This document shows, piece by piece, positions 11,916-25,000 of a DNA stretch of 64,000 nt. Source of the DNA: Ephydatia muelleri (Eukaryota; Porifera; Demospongiae; Spongillida; Spongillidae). The notes under the pieces are model-generated. The model saw nothing but the letters and a program-made list of their open reading frames with translations. It had not been told where the DNA came from and searched no databases. The stretch is taken from positions 2,873,306 to 2,937,305 of the forward strand of contig JABACO010000011.1 in the NCBI GenBank assembly GCA_013339895.1, in the 5' to 3' direction. Made by a program: the position numbers and the translations under genes. Positions within the stretch are counted from its first letter, which is position 1. The number at the start of each line of letters is the position of its first letter.

Positions 11916-13039
11916 CTGCAGAAACCATCTCTTATACTACATGGCACTGTGTGTATGCATATCTAACACTCATCAACAGCCCAACACAGAGGCCATGACA
12001 TTGTATCCAACATACCAGGATATCAACACCCTTCAACTTCTATACCTTAACATACAATCTGTTGGCTACACTCAAACTGCATTCCTATAGGAGCATATTT
12101 TGCTCCTCAACCGACAGAAAGTGCATTTCTATAAAGGCATAGCCATGCAGCCAGGTCTCAGCAAACATATTGTCCACTGGTGCTGATGATGTTTGCCAGG
12201 TCTAAATTAATGTATAGCACCAACCCATTCCTTATTTCAAGAACTAGCAGTTTGTAATGGTCATCTAAACATCTGAACAGTTCTCATTCTAATCAACAAT
12301 ACAAATATCATGCATTTCTCAATGTTAATGCATAGCTAGGATACACTACTAACATCAATATATTGTCTTGAAAAATACGCTGTGTGGGCACCATCATATC
12401 ACAATAATACAGCTATTTTTAATGACATGAGGATCCGTACTGTAAAACAGTTTCAATACTAACGCGCACCTTGACGAATTTGGTGTGTATTAAATAGAGC
12501 TATCAAAAAACTCCTTGGCACACAAACAAAATAGATTGTCTATGCATTGAAAATGCAAAAATTAAGTTTAATTCACAGGACTCTAACACTGAAATACCAG
12601 GTTAAGTTATATTATGTCGAGCTCTAAGCAATCCAACAGTAAACACCTGTGCCGTTAAATGGACCTCTGGGCACCATTCAAAGTTCATGAAATTGTATCC
12701 TGGTATAGACTAAGAACTAATAAATATGGCAAACGCTTCCTCAAGTTGGCACCTTTAAAAACTAGGGAATGGCTAATCGCGATAGAATACTATAAAAATC
12801 AACGAGGCACACACAATTACGCCGTATGCTGCCTTACATTTTGACACCATTAGTGTATCGTGCAACCCTTTTTCTTCTTTAACCTAGTAATAAAGTCCTA
12901 AATACCTTCCAAACAACTTTACAAAACGCGTATCTTCTTGAGCACTCGTAGAGAAATCCGTAATACGGTCACATTTTTCGACGGAATTTAGATTACTAGT
13001 TTCCGCCTACGCATACGCAATTTATTAAAGTACCTACTT

Positions 13040-13850
13040 GTAGGGGCCTGTCATATGCAATATGCTACAAGTGGCGGTCTGAAGCTCAGGTGTAGCAAAC
13101 TGCTTACGTAGTAACATTTGAGCAGCATTAAAACAATCATATCATGATCTTGTCTCGAGCTCATGCCAGTCACTGCTCATTACACCATCAAGCTCCAACA
13201 TTAACAAAATAAAAATAATGATATAATTATATAGTATACACTTGCATGCACTCATAAACAGTTTCTGCACAGCCATGAATAGTTGGGGTTTTTTCCCTCC
13301 AGTTTTTTCTTGACACTAAACACATTTCAAGTGAAACCATTCCTCGCAACATCCGATCATATTTCCCCTTTGTCTTGTTCTGCAATAACAGTACAAAGGG
13401 ATATCTATACTTCAGCCAGAGGAGGTCCCTGTGTACTTGGACTGAATCGTGTTATAATACCTGCATCAAGACAATGCAATAAGAGTTGTCTCATTTCTTG
13501 GCTGTTATACTTCATACGAGAAGCGTCATCTTGGTCCATGACATAAACTCATGGCATATGTAATAACATATATACCACAATCATATGAATTTTCAATATC
13601 AACATACCTTTTGATTAGTGTGTAGAAAAGCACAAATTTGATCTTTAGCTTGGCTCAATTGATAAGATGGAATACATGCTAGCATTGATGTAATTGTGCA
13701 AAATTCGGACAAATGGTTCACACAACATCATTAATGTGTATCCCGATACGGTGTTCTGAAGTCCAGGTGTAGCAAACTGCTTATGAAGTAATGTTTGAGC
13801 AAAATAAATTATCATATCATCCGATCACTCCACGTCTAATATAATATTTC
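13040..13850 (-). pseudogene. degenerate Ulp1-protease-like transposon ORF remnants (two partial copies)
   Basis: On the minus strand, about 13825-13720 encodes FAQTLLHKQFATPGLQNT followed by a VRILH-like stretch. About 13546-13480 encodes KYNSQEMRQLLLHC, and about 13145-13075 encodes a second version of the first block, NAAQMLLRKQFATPELQ. Motifs of the form INAAQ-LLK-QFP-GLQ, followed by an ILH(W) motif and a YDQ-MR-HLL-C tail, are known to me from Ulp1-like cysteine protease domains attached to invertebrate transposons. Stops and frame changes separate the pieces, and no intact catalytic domain is visible. Family assignment is from memory of these motifs. Confidence 0.45.
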
Positions 13851-15737
13851 TTATTGTATTCGGTACAGCCGGCTTTTCGTCACCTGCATATAGCCACAGG
13901 CCACTTGATACTTTTTTCCTCGCTTCAATGGTAGTTGATCAGTTGATGTATTAAGTGTAAGTCCTTCACAATGTGACTGCACCTCTGTATCCATACTCTC
14001 TCTTCCACGTTAAACTTTCTCACCTGTATAAGGAGATAAACAGTGCAGTTAATATTAAACACACGTACCTAGCAAGATGAACAACTGTTTACTTGTGGCA
14101 TAAATCCTACTACAGAATTCATCTAACTCAAATGGTGACATTAGAAAATAACTGTTACTAATGACATTGACGATTTTTTTTAAATTCCTTTTTGTTCGAC
14201 CTGTTCCAATTAATGATATCAACAGCCTCAACAGCACAGTATTCTAAAGTTTTCCCCAATCTTTTTGAATTCCTTGTATTCATCATAAAGGTCATAATCA
14301 ACAATTAACAAAATTGCCACCATAAATTAAACTTCTCTTAGGGGTTCATTTCCTGTGAATGCCTGATACTGTGTCCATAGAGACACCATAAGATCTTTGC
14401 TTACTGCAAAATTCATCATTTTGCAAGTTCAGAGAATCTGCCTCAATAACAACATTGTATAAATAATACAAAACTTAAGTAAGTACTTACATCACCTTCT
14501 TCTGAGTTGTACAATAATTCAGATGCCCCAGTTCTTCATAGTTGCAAGAGGTTTGGTGAATCAAGCTGTTTTATTGGCACCTTCTGGTCAAAATCCAGCT
14601 TCACATTCTCCTTCCAATTATGTGAATTTTCCTCTAAAATAAACCATTGTACCAACTGACAATTGTTTTGTCTGGTGATGGTTTCTTTTGTTCCCTCTGA
14701 GATGCAGATATATTCAAGCTTGCTTTCGTGAACAATGATTCTCTGCTTTCTAATAGCGCCTTAATGATATCTGAAGCGCATCTTCAGAGCTTGATGAACT
14801 AAGTTTTGAGGAGGTATATATCATTTCACTATCAATAGGTAAATGCATCTGCTTTTGAAACATGGAGATTGTTTAGTTGTTTCTTGACGAGAACTGAACT
14901 TCTGTATCCCGTTAATACAGTTTCTATCTTTCAAAATCCCATGGCCATGCAGTTGCTCTTATGATCATCATCAATCAATTTGTATATAGGTTTAGCAGTA
15001 ACGCAACGTTCATTTGTTTGCGTGCATGCAGATAATACATGTCCTACCCCACATATATACAAAATTAATGTGGAGACCACCCTGTAAATTCATGTGTATT
15101 TTTTATGCATTCTAAAAAAGTAACGTAGTCGTAGGCTTACATTAACTTTCACGGAAACAAATTACTTCTCCGAACGAAAGGACACCCTCGCTATTACGTA
15201 TTTAATGTTGTAATTAGCACAGTTTGCAGACATCCTTTCCTCTCCACCTTGCCTCACGGGTACGGTGATTGGCCTGTCCCCGCAGCTAATTTTTCTACGG
15301 CTAACAAATGTCTCGATCCTTGCCCTGTACATATAGCAAGATCGACTCCCATCTTGGCATAAACTCCAAAATACATTAGCCGCGCCAACAATAACGCAGC
15401 CCTTGAACACAGAATGGTTTTAGAAATTCATGGCCGTGGCAGCGCTCTCGCGAAAGTTAATAATTATAAGGTCACGTATGTAGTGATTCTGTACTTCAGT
15501 TTTGAATACTGATAAGCCGTATACATGTATACGTGTCCGGTGATATACTCACTGCATCACATGCCACCCTTTTCTTCTATACAGCTGTGATAGAAAGTCC
15601 CCCTTGCTTTGCCTACTGATGTGATATTTTTCAAAGTTGCACATTGTATATGGATAAAATAATAAACAATACAGGTCACTAATCACACATTTGCAATGTA
15701 ATTTCTTATAGTGTTTGTAAGAGTACACACATATAGA
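13851..15737. other. gene-free stretch at the 3' side of ROCO gene B
   Basis: No coding match was recognised. The frames at 14055-14237 and 15162-15410 on the minus strand lack identifiable motifs. Some of this would be the 3' UTR of gene B, but no clear polyadenylation signal was identified. Confidence 0.4.
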
Positions 15738-16003
15738 TTACAGTCCAATACTTTTTAAAACAGTTATCAGAGTTGACCAGGTCACAGGCTTCAAACCCCT
15801 TCCTTGAAGCCATCTTTGGAATATGGCCGTGTTGATCTGCTCAGCATTCCCTCTGTGCTCCATCTCAAATGCTTTCACAACAACCCCTTTACTATCCTCT
15901 AGTAGAGATATTCCAAAATGTAGATAATGTACTCCAACTTGCTCCACAATGTTCAGTCTCTTATCAGAGAAGGACAATAACTCTTTCAGAGTGGGTGTTT
16001 CTT
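15738..16003 (-). CDS. gene B last exon: Death domain
   Basis: The acceptor is CTCACGTCCAG before AAGAAACACCC, and the exon begins in phase 1. The 88 residues run through a hydrophobic helical pattern (LLSFSDKRLNIVEQVG, LHFGISLLED) to WLQGRG and KPVTWSTLITVL. This matches the Death-fold pattern in which a late tryptophan precedes a conserved TW-LI-VL helix. Translation stops after SIGL at 15738. Confidence 0.8.
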
Positions 16004-19000
16004 CTGGACGTGAGAGAAGGGTGAATGACAATATAAAACATTCTCTTGGTGCATGGATCCATGTCAGTACTGAACCATTGATACCTTATGCTATACTGCA
16101 GACGGTTATGCAACAATCATGCATTTAGCAGTATTAAACTGACCTTTCAACATAGGTTCATCTACTTCTTGAATTATCACCTCTGATAAGCTCTTGGAAG
16201 ATGCCGAAACTGCAGGAAGGCAAAGAAATTTTACTAGTGAGTTTTAAATGTTTAAATCATGATTACTGTAATCAACGCTTACAAGTATTTGGGACAGTGT
16301 CCAGCAAAATCGGGCTTGTGAGGTTATAATTTTATCACTATAAAAATTGCATGTGACACTAAATAGCACATCTTTGCAACGGTACAACCTTTTCCTTTAA
16401 AAGTTCGTACACTTGTTCTCACATCATCTCTCTATGTGGAAATCGATTTTGGTGCTCTAACTGTTTTCCATGCCCCGAGTACAAAGATCGCTAACCCAAC
16501 GGGTTAGAATTCAACATTTCTCCTGGATGTACGAGTGTGGAAAACGCATCGAATTTGGGTTGTACATAGAGGAGTCCGGTAGCTATTGATTTGTTCTATT
16601 CATTAATTTCTGTATCATCGATCCGTTACGGAGATAGAGTTAAACAAACTACGTGCATGTTTTACCGTTTGATTCGCGCCAATGATTTTGGTAAATCGCG
16701 TCCCGCTCAATGTATGGGGAGGCGGTGATTATATCTTTGGCGCGAATCAAACATGCATGTAGTTTGCTCAACTGTATCTCTGTAACGGATGATATGAGAA
16801 TTAACAAACAGGACAAATCAATAGCTACAGGACTCCTCTATGTACACTCCGAATTTGACGCGTTTTCAAGATTCGTACATGGCGAGATGTGAAATTCTAA
16901 CCTGTTGGATTAGCGATCTTTGCACTAATGGCATAGAAAATAATTAGAGCTCCAAAATGGAAACGAACGTAGAGAAATGATGTGGGAACATGTGTATGAA
17001 ATATGAAAGGAAAAGGTTGTACCGTTGCGAATGTGGGTTAGTGTAACGGGCAATTTTTATAGTGATAAAATTATAATCCCACAAGCCCGATTTTGCTGGA
17101 CACTGTCCCATTTATTTATTACTAGTGATGTTTATAAAACCCTATAAAAATAAAGTAATAACAAAACAAACAGCTATGGTACACATGTTGTAAATATCAA
17201 TATGGAGTATTAGTTAAAATTATTTTAATTATCAAGTTTCTAACAGTCAAGTCAGACTCAAAATGGTGGCAATGAAATAATTATATGTGATGATGCATGT
17301 ACACTAATCCAATGAGCAAATGCCCAGGCCCTTCTCTTACGGGTGGATGCTCACTCCAGTTCCTCAACATAACTTTGTAGCTAATGTGTTTTGTTTAGTC
17401 TATCTTAATTGTATCTGCTTGTTATAATATCACTGGCAAAATCATATTATAATAAACTTTGTTACTGCAATCAAAGAATAATACCCCTTCTATTTTATTT
17501 TACTAATACTTTCTCATGATAACTGTAATTAATACTTACTTATAAGCATATATTATACAAGTGTTTGTAATTAAGCAATGACATGCAATACACACAGCAA
17601 ACTGTTTAATACAGTGTCTAAGTTTTTATTAGTGCTACTGATGCCGTTTTATTAAAGTTTACTGCAATACATTTTATTAGCTTTATTTTGCCAGGCAGTA
17701 TATTCCATAACAAGCTACCTCACTTACCTAATGAAGAGGAGGGGACCATAGAATCAGACACTGCAAGACAATGGAGAGTTATTAACACATAAGCCACACA
17801 CTTCCCAATAACCTCACCTCCAAGTAGGTATGGTAGACATGGCTCTATCTTAATCCACTTATCTAATTCTACATTCTTTTGTCCACTCACATCCAGAATG
17901 CATGATTCAGCATCAACTATGGCTTTCATTAACAAGCACAATTCTACCTTTGTGTCATCAGAGTGGTCTGAGCTGGCTTCAGGAGGACAGGAGATAACGT
18001 CTAACACCTCTACATGTGGACAGAATTCATGACAAGCCCTCTTAATCACTGCAAGAACAGAGTGTGCTAATTCTAGGTACTTGGGGTCTGTCCTGTCAGG
18101 TGAGGACATAGCCATGGAGAAGGACTGGAACATCTTATCAATTTCGACAATGGTGGTCACCCCTGTCTCACTAAGCCACTTTACACCCCTGCTCCACACA
18201 TCACAGCGACGATTGAGGTGAGAGTGGAGGGGTGTGGCCTGTACTGTGGGGAATGCAAACTCAAAGGGCAGTCTATGAAGAAGGACATGAAGAAAGCGTG
18301 GTGTGAAGAACTGGTCGGTAGACTTGACAATCATGGACCAACCAAAGCTGTTATTGGGAACTGTGGCACCATTTGGCCTATCATCACGTATAAGAGCTGG
18401 GAAGAAGAGGAGGGGGCCAAGGTCTGAGCCGGATGGGGATGCAGGTGCCATGTTTGTACCCACTTTAACCTGGGATAGGTCCACTTGTTGACACAACTCA
18501 TACTGAATCATAACCTGAATCAACATTTGAATGTTGTATTGTGGGAAAAGAGTCATAAGGTGTTTCGTGCATATTATTCCAGTACTGCTAGCTATGGGAC
18601 TGTGTTTATTAGGATCTGCAAACAAAGCTCCATTGACGTTTTGCAGGATAACCTCTTTGTGAAGGACTATCCAGCTGTAAGAAGGGTCTTCAGATGGAAT
18701 AAAAAGAATCAAGCCCTTTTCAGATAAAGTTGTAAGAAGTGGGGTGATTTGAAACATATCTGGTTGCATTGTTTTGTTTGGATCATTGGATATTACTTTA
18801 AGAAGGTCAGAGAGGGATATAGCATCTAGGTCAGAAGGTATCACACCTTTCAAATAGGCTAGCATTAGATTGCAATGAAAGGGAACTGATGGCCCCATAC
18901 TTACAACTTCTTTGTTAGTTTCTTGTAGCAGGGTTTTGAACTGACCCATCTCATCACTGTACATTGCTTTAAGATTTAAGGCCACAACACGAACTAATTT

Positions 19001-22000
19001 TTGGTTACTGATGGCTAACATAGCAACTGACTGTAGGTGGCTTAGTTTTGTGGTCACCTGCTCTGGTGTTAGCAGGTCAGCATGTGTGCCCACCACTATG
19101 ACTGATGACTTCTGGGGACACTTGTGGCACACACCATCCATCATTGCTGACCAGTAGTAGACTTCCTTAGTGATGACATCATAGGGCTTTGTTAGGTCCT
19201 GCAGGAGAAGGAAGATGGCTGGACTTTTGTTGGAGATGGCCTCCAGACATGCAGAGTGGCTGGAGAAGTAATGCTGCTGTCCAGCCAAGTCATATACAAT
19301 CATATTGCTGTTAGAGCTGTCCACTTGATGGGGAATGATCCCAGCTGTGAGTGGTTCTACTGCATCTTGCCATCCAAGGGCACGCTAAATGAATTTAATA
19401 TACTGGGTGTCACACAAAATGAATGCACAAGTTAAAAACCAAATCTTCAAAAGTTATTCTTTCGTCTGCTACATTACACAACTGGTTAGTAATCACAAGT
19501 GAATAAGTAATCTATTTCACATTAGAAGTGAGGTCAGGTGAGCACCATCATCTAAACCTAAAGCACTCTATGCATGATACTTGTAATGTGCCTATGCATG
19601 ATAGGTAGCAAGTGCTATATAATTTTGCATGGTGTGTATTTGTTAGTTGCAACCGAGAACCTAGTTGGCATTTGTGTTGGGGTGGAATATGACAATGCTA
19701 CAGACTCAGACTAACTGCTCAACGGTAGCATCTATAGCTCTTACAAAATAGTTTGGTCTCACTTATGTGCACAAGCTGTGCAGTGGCCATGTAGATGTTT
19801 TAAACGCGAGTGCTCAATAAGGGTTTGTAATGGTTACTACTGTGTATTAAAATTTGTTTACTAATCTATCACTACCTGCTCCAGCACTTTTCAGTGGCTG
19901 TACAAAGGGGCAATGCTGCCTCCATCATAGGAACACTTATTTCACCTTCCACTACTGACTTTTAGGGGGGCGGGTGGGGGGGGGGAGGGGTTGTTTTTAG
20001 GGTTTTAGTGTTACTGTTTAGTGCATTAATAATATTATTAGACACATGCTGTACATGATATTAATAACAATAATAATACTAAGTACATCAAAAACTTCTC
20101 TATCGAGAAAGTGATTGGTGGTATGTAGGATTGGTGGTGCAAAAAGCAAGGAAACAAGGTACAGTATGTTAAAGTGAGGTTTGGTAGGACCCTACAACTC
20201 ACAGTCCTGAATTTTCAAATGAAGAAGCCTATTTGCAAATGTAGGACTGTTATAGTTGTAGGATCCTACCTAACCTCACTGTAGCATACTGACTTAATAT
20301 TTTTGCATGCCCTTTGGTACTGTTTTATTTTTGTAATACATCACCATGTGCGTATTCAGTCTGGAGCTCACAAAAGGTACATTCCATCTGGAATAGCTTG
20401 TAACCATCCCATCTGGATTATTTGTATATTGATACCACTCAATTCTCACCTTTAGAAGACGCGTTGGCATTGATTTTGAAATGTTGATGATGTCCTAAAA
20501 ATGAACAAAGACTCTGAAAAGGTCACACCCCAAACTTAACCACATAGACACACATCCACTGTCCACTGACTCCTTTATACATAATAGGAAATTAATTGGA
20601 CTTACTCATTGATTCAAAGTATGGAACTGGCTTCATTATACAACCATTTATGGATATAATTATTTTTTTTGATACCATTCCAAATCATTGATGTTATTAA
20701 TGCCCTATGTGACACAATGTGTCTATTTCCTACCATCATGAGATTGTCTGTTTTTGAATTGCAGGAATATTAGCTAAATGCAATAAGGTTTGAGGCATGT
20801 ACCATGCAATGTATAGGAGGTGGCCTGGATGTTTGCATGTACATTAACTCTTTCGCGGGCAACAGCGCAATATTGCGCCGACGTAACCATTAACGCTTTT
20901 GGAGGCCATAACATATTGTTCAGAGGAAATATTATTTGCTTGTCAAATTCGCAGAACTTGTTTACAAGGAGCGTTTTCCCGAAACAGCAACTGCCAAAGC
21001 ACTAATTTAATTTAACTTCATGATCACGGCTTCAGTTTAACTGAAGCCTGAAGCCGTGATCACGAAGAACTTTAATTTAGCATCATTTCGAGAGAATTAT
21101 TGCAGTGACTTTCCTCTAAACAATGTGTTGCTGTCTCCAAAAACATTTTAATGGTTTGATTCTTTATCTGCGGAGCAATAATGCGTTGCCGCCCACGAAA
21201 GAGTTAATGCTCCTGCATCCTGTTGTATGAATGCTGTATGGTTTGTACGCTGTGTGTGCTGTGCTGTTTGCCGGACCAGCTAATGTGGATCATGGGAAAA
21301 GATAACAAGAAATCTTCTGTTTTAGGAAATGAGGTTTGGCCTCAGCTGAAAATTCATTTTTTTTAAAATGATGCATAATAAATAGCTAAATGCAATGTGA
21401 AGGGAAACCTAATACAACAATGGCCCAACACCTTTTCATAAAATATTCCAAGAAGAAATATTTTACATGCCCTGAGACTATAAAATAAAGAGGACTGAGT
21501 ACTTTTATGTCCTAGGTACCATGAAGTTTGTATGGACTGCAGTGGGCTAAGATCCATCTTCTGTCAAATTATATATGATAGTTGATTTGTGCAAAATGTG
21601 AATGCTGAAACTAAAACTAAAAATAGAACAATCACATGTTTATGGCTGATCTCCCCCCCCCCCCCCCCCCCAAATCTTACTTCATGAAAGCTTTACCTGT
21701 GTCAGTGTACTCTTCCCGGCACCGGAATGTCCACACAAGTAAACCTTTCCATACTTGTCAGCAGGAAAGCGTTTCGATTTGTCAGCCATGTAATTGCAAA
21801 AAATGAATACTTCTAGTGTACATTTAGCATTTTTGGTAAAATCAAAAACTGAATGTCCATGTTTGTTTTTGATAGAAGGGTCAATATCCAACTGAGATAG
21901 GAGCAGCTTTACAATTTTTGCATGATTTGGTTTGTCCTGCATAACAGCAACATGTAGTGCAGTATTACCATCCTGTGAAGGACATCAACACATAATAACA

Positions 22001-25000
22001 CATTACAGAATGCCCCCTACAACTTGGTACTGATGTATTCAATGAGATATCTGTCATAGTTTTCTTGTACATCAATTGTTGCATCAATATCCAGATCGCT
22101 ATGAAAATAATGTTCTACATTTACAGTGAAAGTGGTGCACATCAGCCATACACTCAGACCTCAGATCACATGTGAAGTTATTCAAATTTTAATTGGTATA
22201 AAAATGGATAGGTTTCTGTCCTAGGTTGTAATACATGTCACTTATTCTCCATTCATTAGAAACCATTCATGCATGCAAATTGCATGTATATAATTTGGCT
22301 TTGAAATCTATCTTCATGTAACATGGTACTACTATTAACTCTTTGAACGCCAAGTGCATATATACATACATGCGATAATTATCTGCCTCACCATTCATGC
22401 AGTTATGTGTGTTATGTTGTGTTGATCAAAATCACCTTGAATACCATTGTAGATGCATGGAAGTACAATACTGACATGCATGTAACCCCATAGTCATACA
22501 AATATGTTTCTAAGCACATTAAGTGTGTCCATTATAACCCACTGCACCTTATGTTGCAATAACCCATAATACGAACTGGCAAAAGGTTGGTGGGGGTGGG
22601 GGTGGGGGGGTGGGGGGAGTGAACAAGTATGATATACTACACTGATCTGGGCTACGCATTCTTGTTCTTGGAGTATTGAAGTGATGCATTAGTGAAGTCA
22701 AGTGAGGTCATCTGAATAATGGGGTTCTTTAGCCAGTGTGAAGAGGAAACATAATTACTTTGTACATGTACTTATAAGGCTACAAGTGCAGCAAGCATTT
22801 GCATGCATCATAAAGTTGTGACGGATCAACACATTTTTGCACGCAATATCTAAATCATGTATGAATGGAGTAATGGTTGTGTGTGCATGCATGCAATACG
22901 CACATGGCGTTCAAAGAGTTAAGGACAAGAAAGTAGGGTATATTTAGTAACATGATGTATGTGTGCTATAAATATAAGCACATAACCTTAATAACCTGCA
23001 TATGTTTTGGATACGGAAATGGGGGGGTGGGGGGTGGGGTGGGAATTTGCACAGAACTATGCTCGTAGTTTGCATGACATTTTCAAATGCCTTATGCATG
23101 CACATGCAATATTGACACATTTTGTAGTAGGGTAGCAGGTTTAGTTTAATACTAACTCTTAGTCTTCTGTTGAGAAAGTAAAATAGCCCCTCTGCTCCCG
23201 GTCTCCTTGCACAGTGGTTTTGAGTATTGAAATTCTCAGAACTAATATATTTTGACAGCATGCATGGTCAATAGTTTGGCAGTGGCTATCATCAAGCATG
23301 GTTTTTCCTTCGAAGCAAAGATTATCTCCAACAGCCATCAGCCATATTATTTGAGGAACAAGATTAAGGGCAAAGGGACAGTACAGTGGACCTTTCACCG
23401 CTTACATCACAAATTAATTTTACTATGTTTGATTCCTTATAGCCGCAACACCACGAGGAAACACAACCAGTACACAATGAATGCTAAATGAATGCATAAC
23501 TACATGTATACACCAAAGTGAAGTTCCTTCAGTTAGGCACTTATGGTGCAGATGTTACTGTGCTCACAAGTTGTCCCCCTCCAAATATTGGGAAACACGA
23601 CTACACTTGTCTCATTACCTACTGCAACTGTATAGAAATCCCTTACAAAAGTACCATGCATTGTAAATATAACTTACCTAACAATTTATACGATTTAGAA
23701 AGCTGACTCCCTAATTCATGAGTGATATCAGTGGTAAAAGGTCTAAACTTTTGCCAGTAATTACAGTGGCATTGGGCACGAGTATAGACAATTTCATAAT
23801 GACACCATCATGTGGTCACAGCACAGCACGCTATAGCCGTTGGAAGGTAATTTAACCAGAGGGGTGAGGAATGCATATTAACTTCATTCATATGTTCTAC
23901 GCAACAACACCAACTATTAGTGCGTGGCAATTCAGTAATAGCATAGCACAGTAACGGCATTGCACAGCACAGCTGGGTAGCCGGATAATATCGAAGGTAG
24001 ATGGCATTCAGTAAAAGGTGGAGTGTATTTTAATAATTCCTGGGTAGGGCAAAAATGCAGTCTCGTGCTCAGACCATGACAGCTGCGGATGGATAATATC
24101 ACCAGTACACTTCGTGCTTACATACTGGAATGTAGGGCTGGATGAAATGGAATCATTTAAAATATTTTATTTATATTTAAGTCACACATTATTGTGCCAA
24201 TTCATCACCTTCTCAAGGCTAAAACTGTTTATTTGTGTAGTGAGCTTGGAGTAAGCCTATCACAAGGTCAGGGCCATACTAATAGCACATCAGATCAGTT
24301 TGTTGGGAGCAGATGGTCTCTAAGGGTGCCCCGGTCATAGTGGATTTGTTGTAGTGTAGTCTCCAGACAATGTACAGAGTAGGTGTGACATCCACAGCTG
24401 TGATTATATTTTAGGGTCTGAGCATGAGACTAGCAAAAAGGAAGCATGATAATTGAAACCAAATTGCAATGAAGAGGGAGTGGCCCCACTTGTGTGCACA
24501 GCCTGCTCTCATGGCATCACATCAGGAAAACAACTCAGCGTATTTGAAGGATTGGGTAGAATAGTGAAAGTGTCACACTAGTACCCATCTTGATATGACA
24601 TTTTTGCAGTGACTTACACATGGTGAAATTCACATCAAATCATTTCATCCGGATAGAAAACAAATGGTGGGTGTTCTTAGCCTAAATTATTGGTTGTCGG
24701 CATTTAATACAGTTATGCAGGGGGATACAGGTGAGTGCTTATCCAATGGTGAATAAAAAAATAAAGGGGGTGGGGGGGGGGGTTAGTATATGGACAAAGA
24801 ACAAAAGCAGTGTGGGCACCCCTCCTTCATAGCTGGGGATGCAGGCCTGGAGTGGAGCCGCAAAATCCAACGCTTTAACAGTGAAAATTTATTCTTGGCA
24901 AAGGGCTGCCACTGCTAACATACTATGCCAGTTTCACACAAGAAAATGACACACTATAAAATTACACCCACCTTATCCTGCTGGTTGACCTGGGCACCCC

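Larger units (their letters stand above)
10208..13000. other. intergenic region between ROCO genes A and B
   Basis: Apart from the DIRS-type terminal fragment and the G tract listed separately, no exon or domain could be recognised. The frame at 12659-12844 has no recognisable motif. Confidence 0.4.

Noticed and set aside
18218..18727. Plus-strand frames inside the ROCO COR exon
   Set aside because: Shadows of the minus-strand exon, which has strong domain and splice support.
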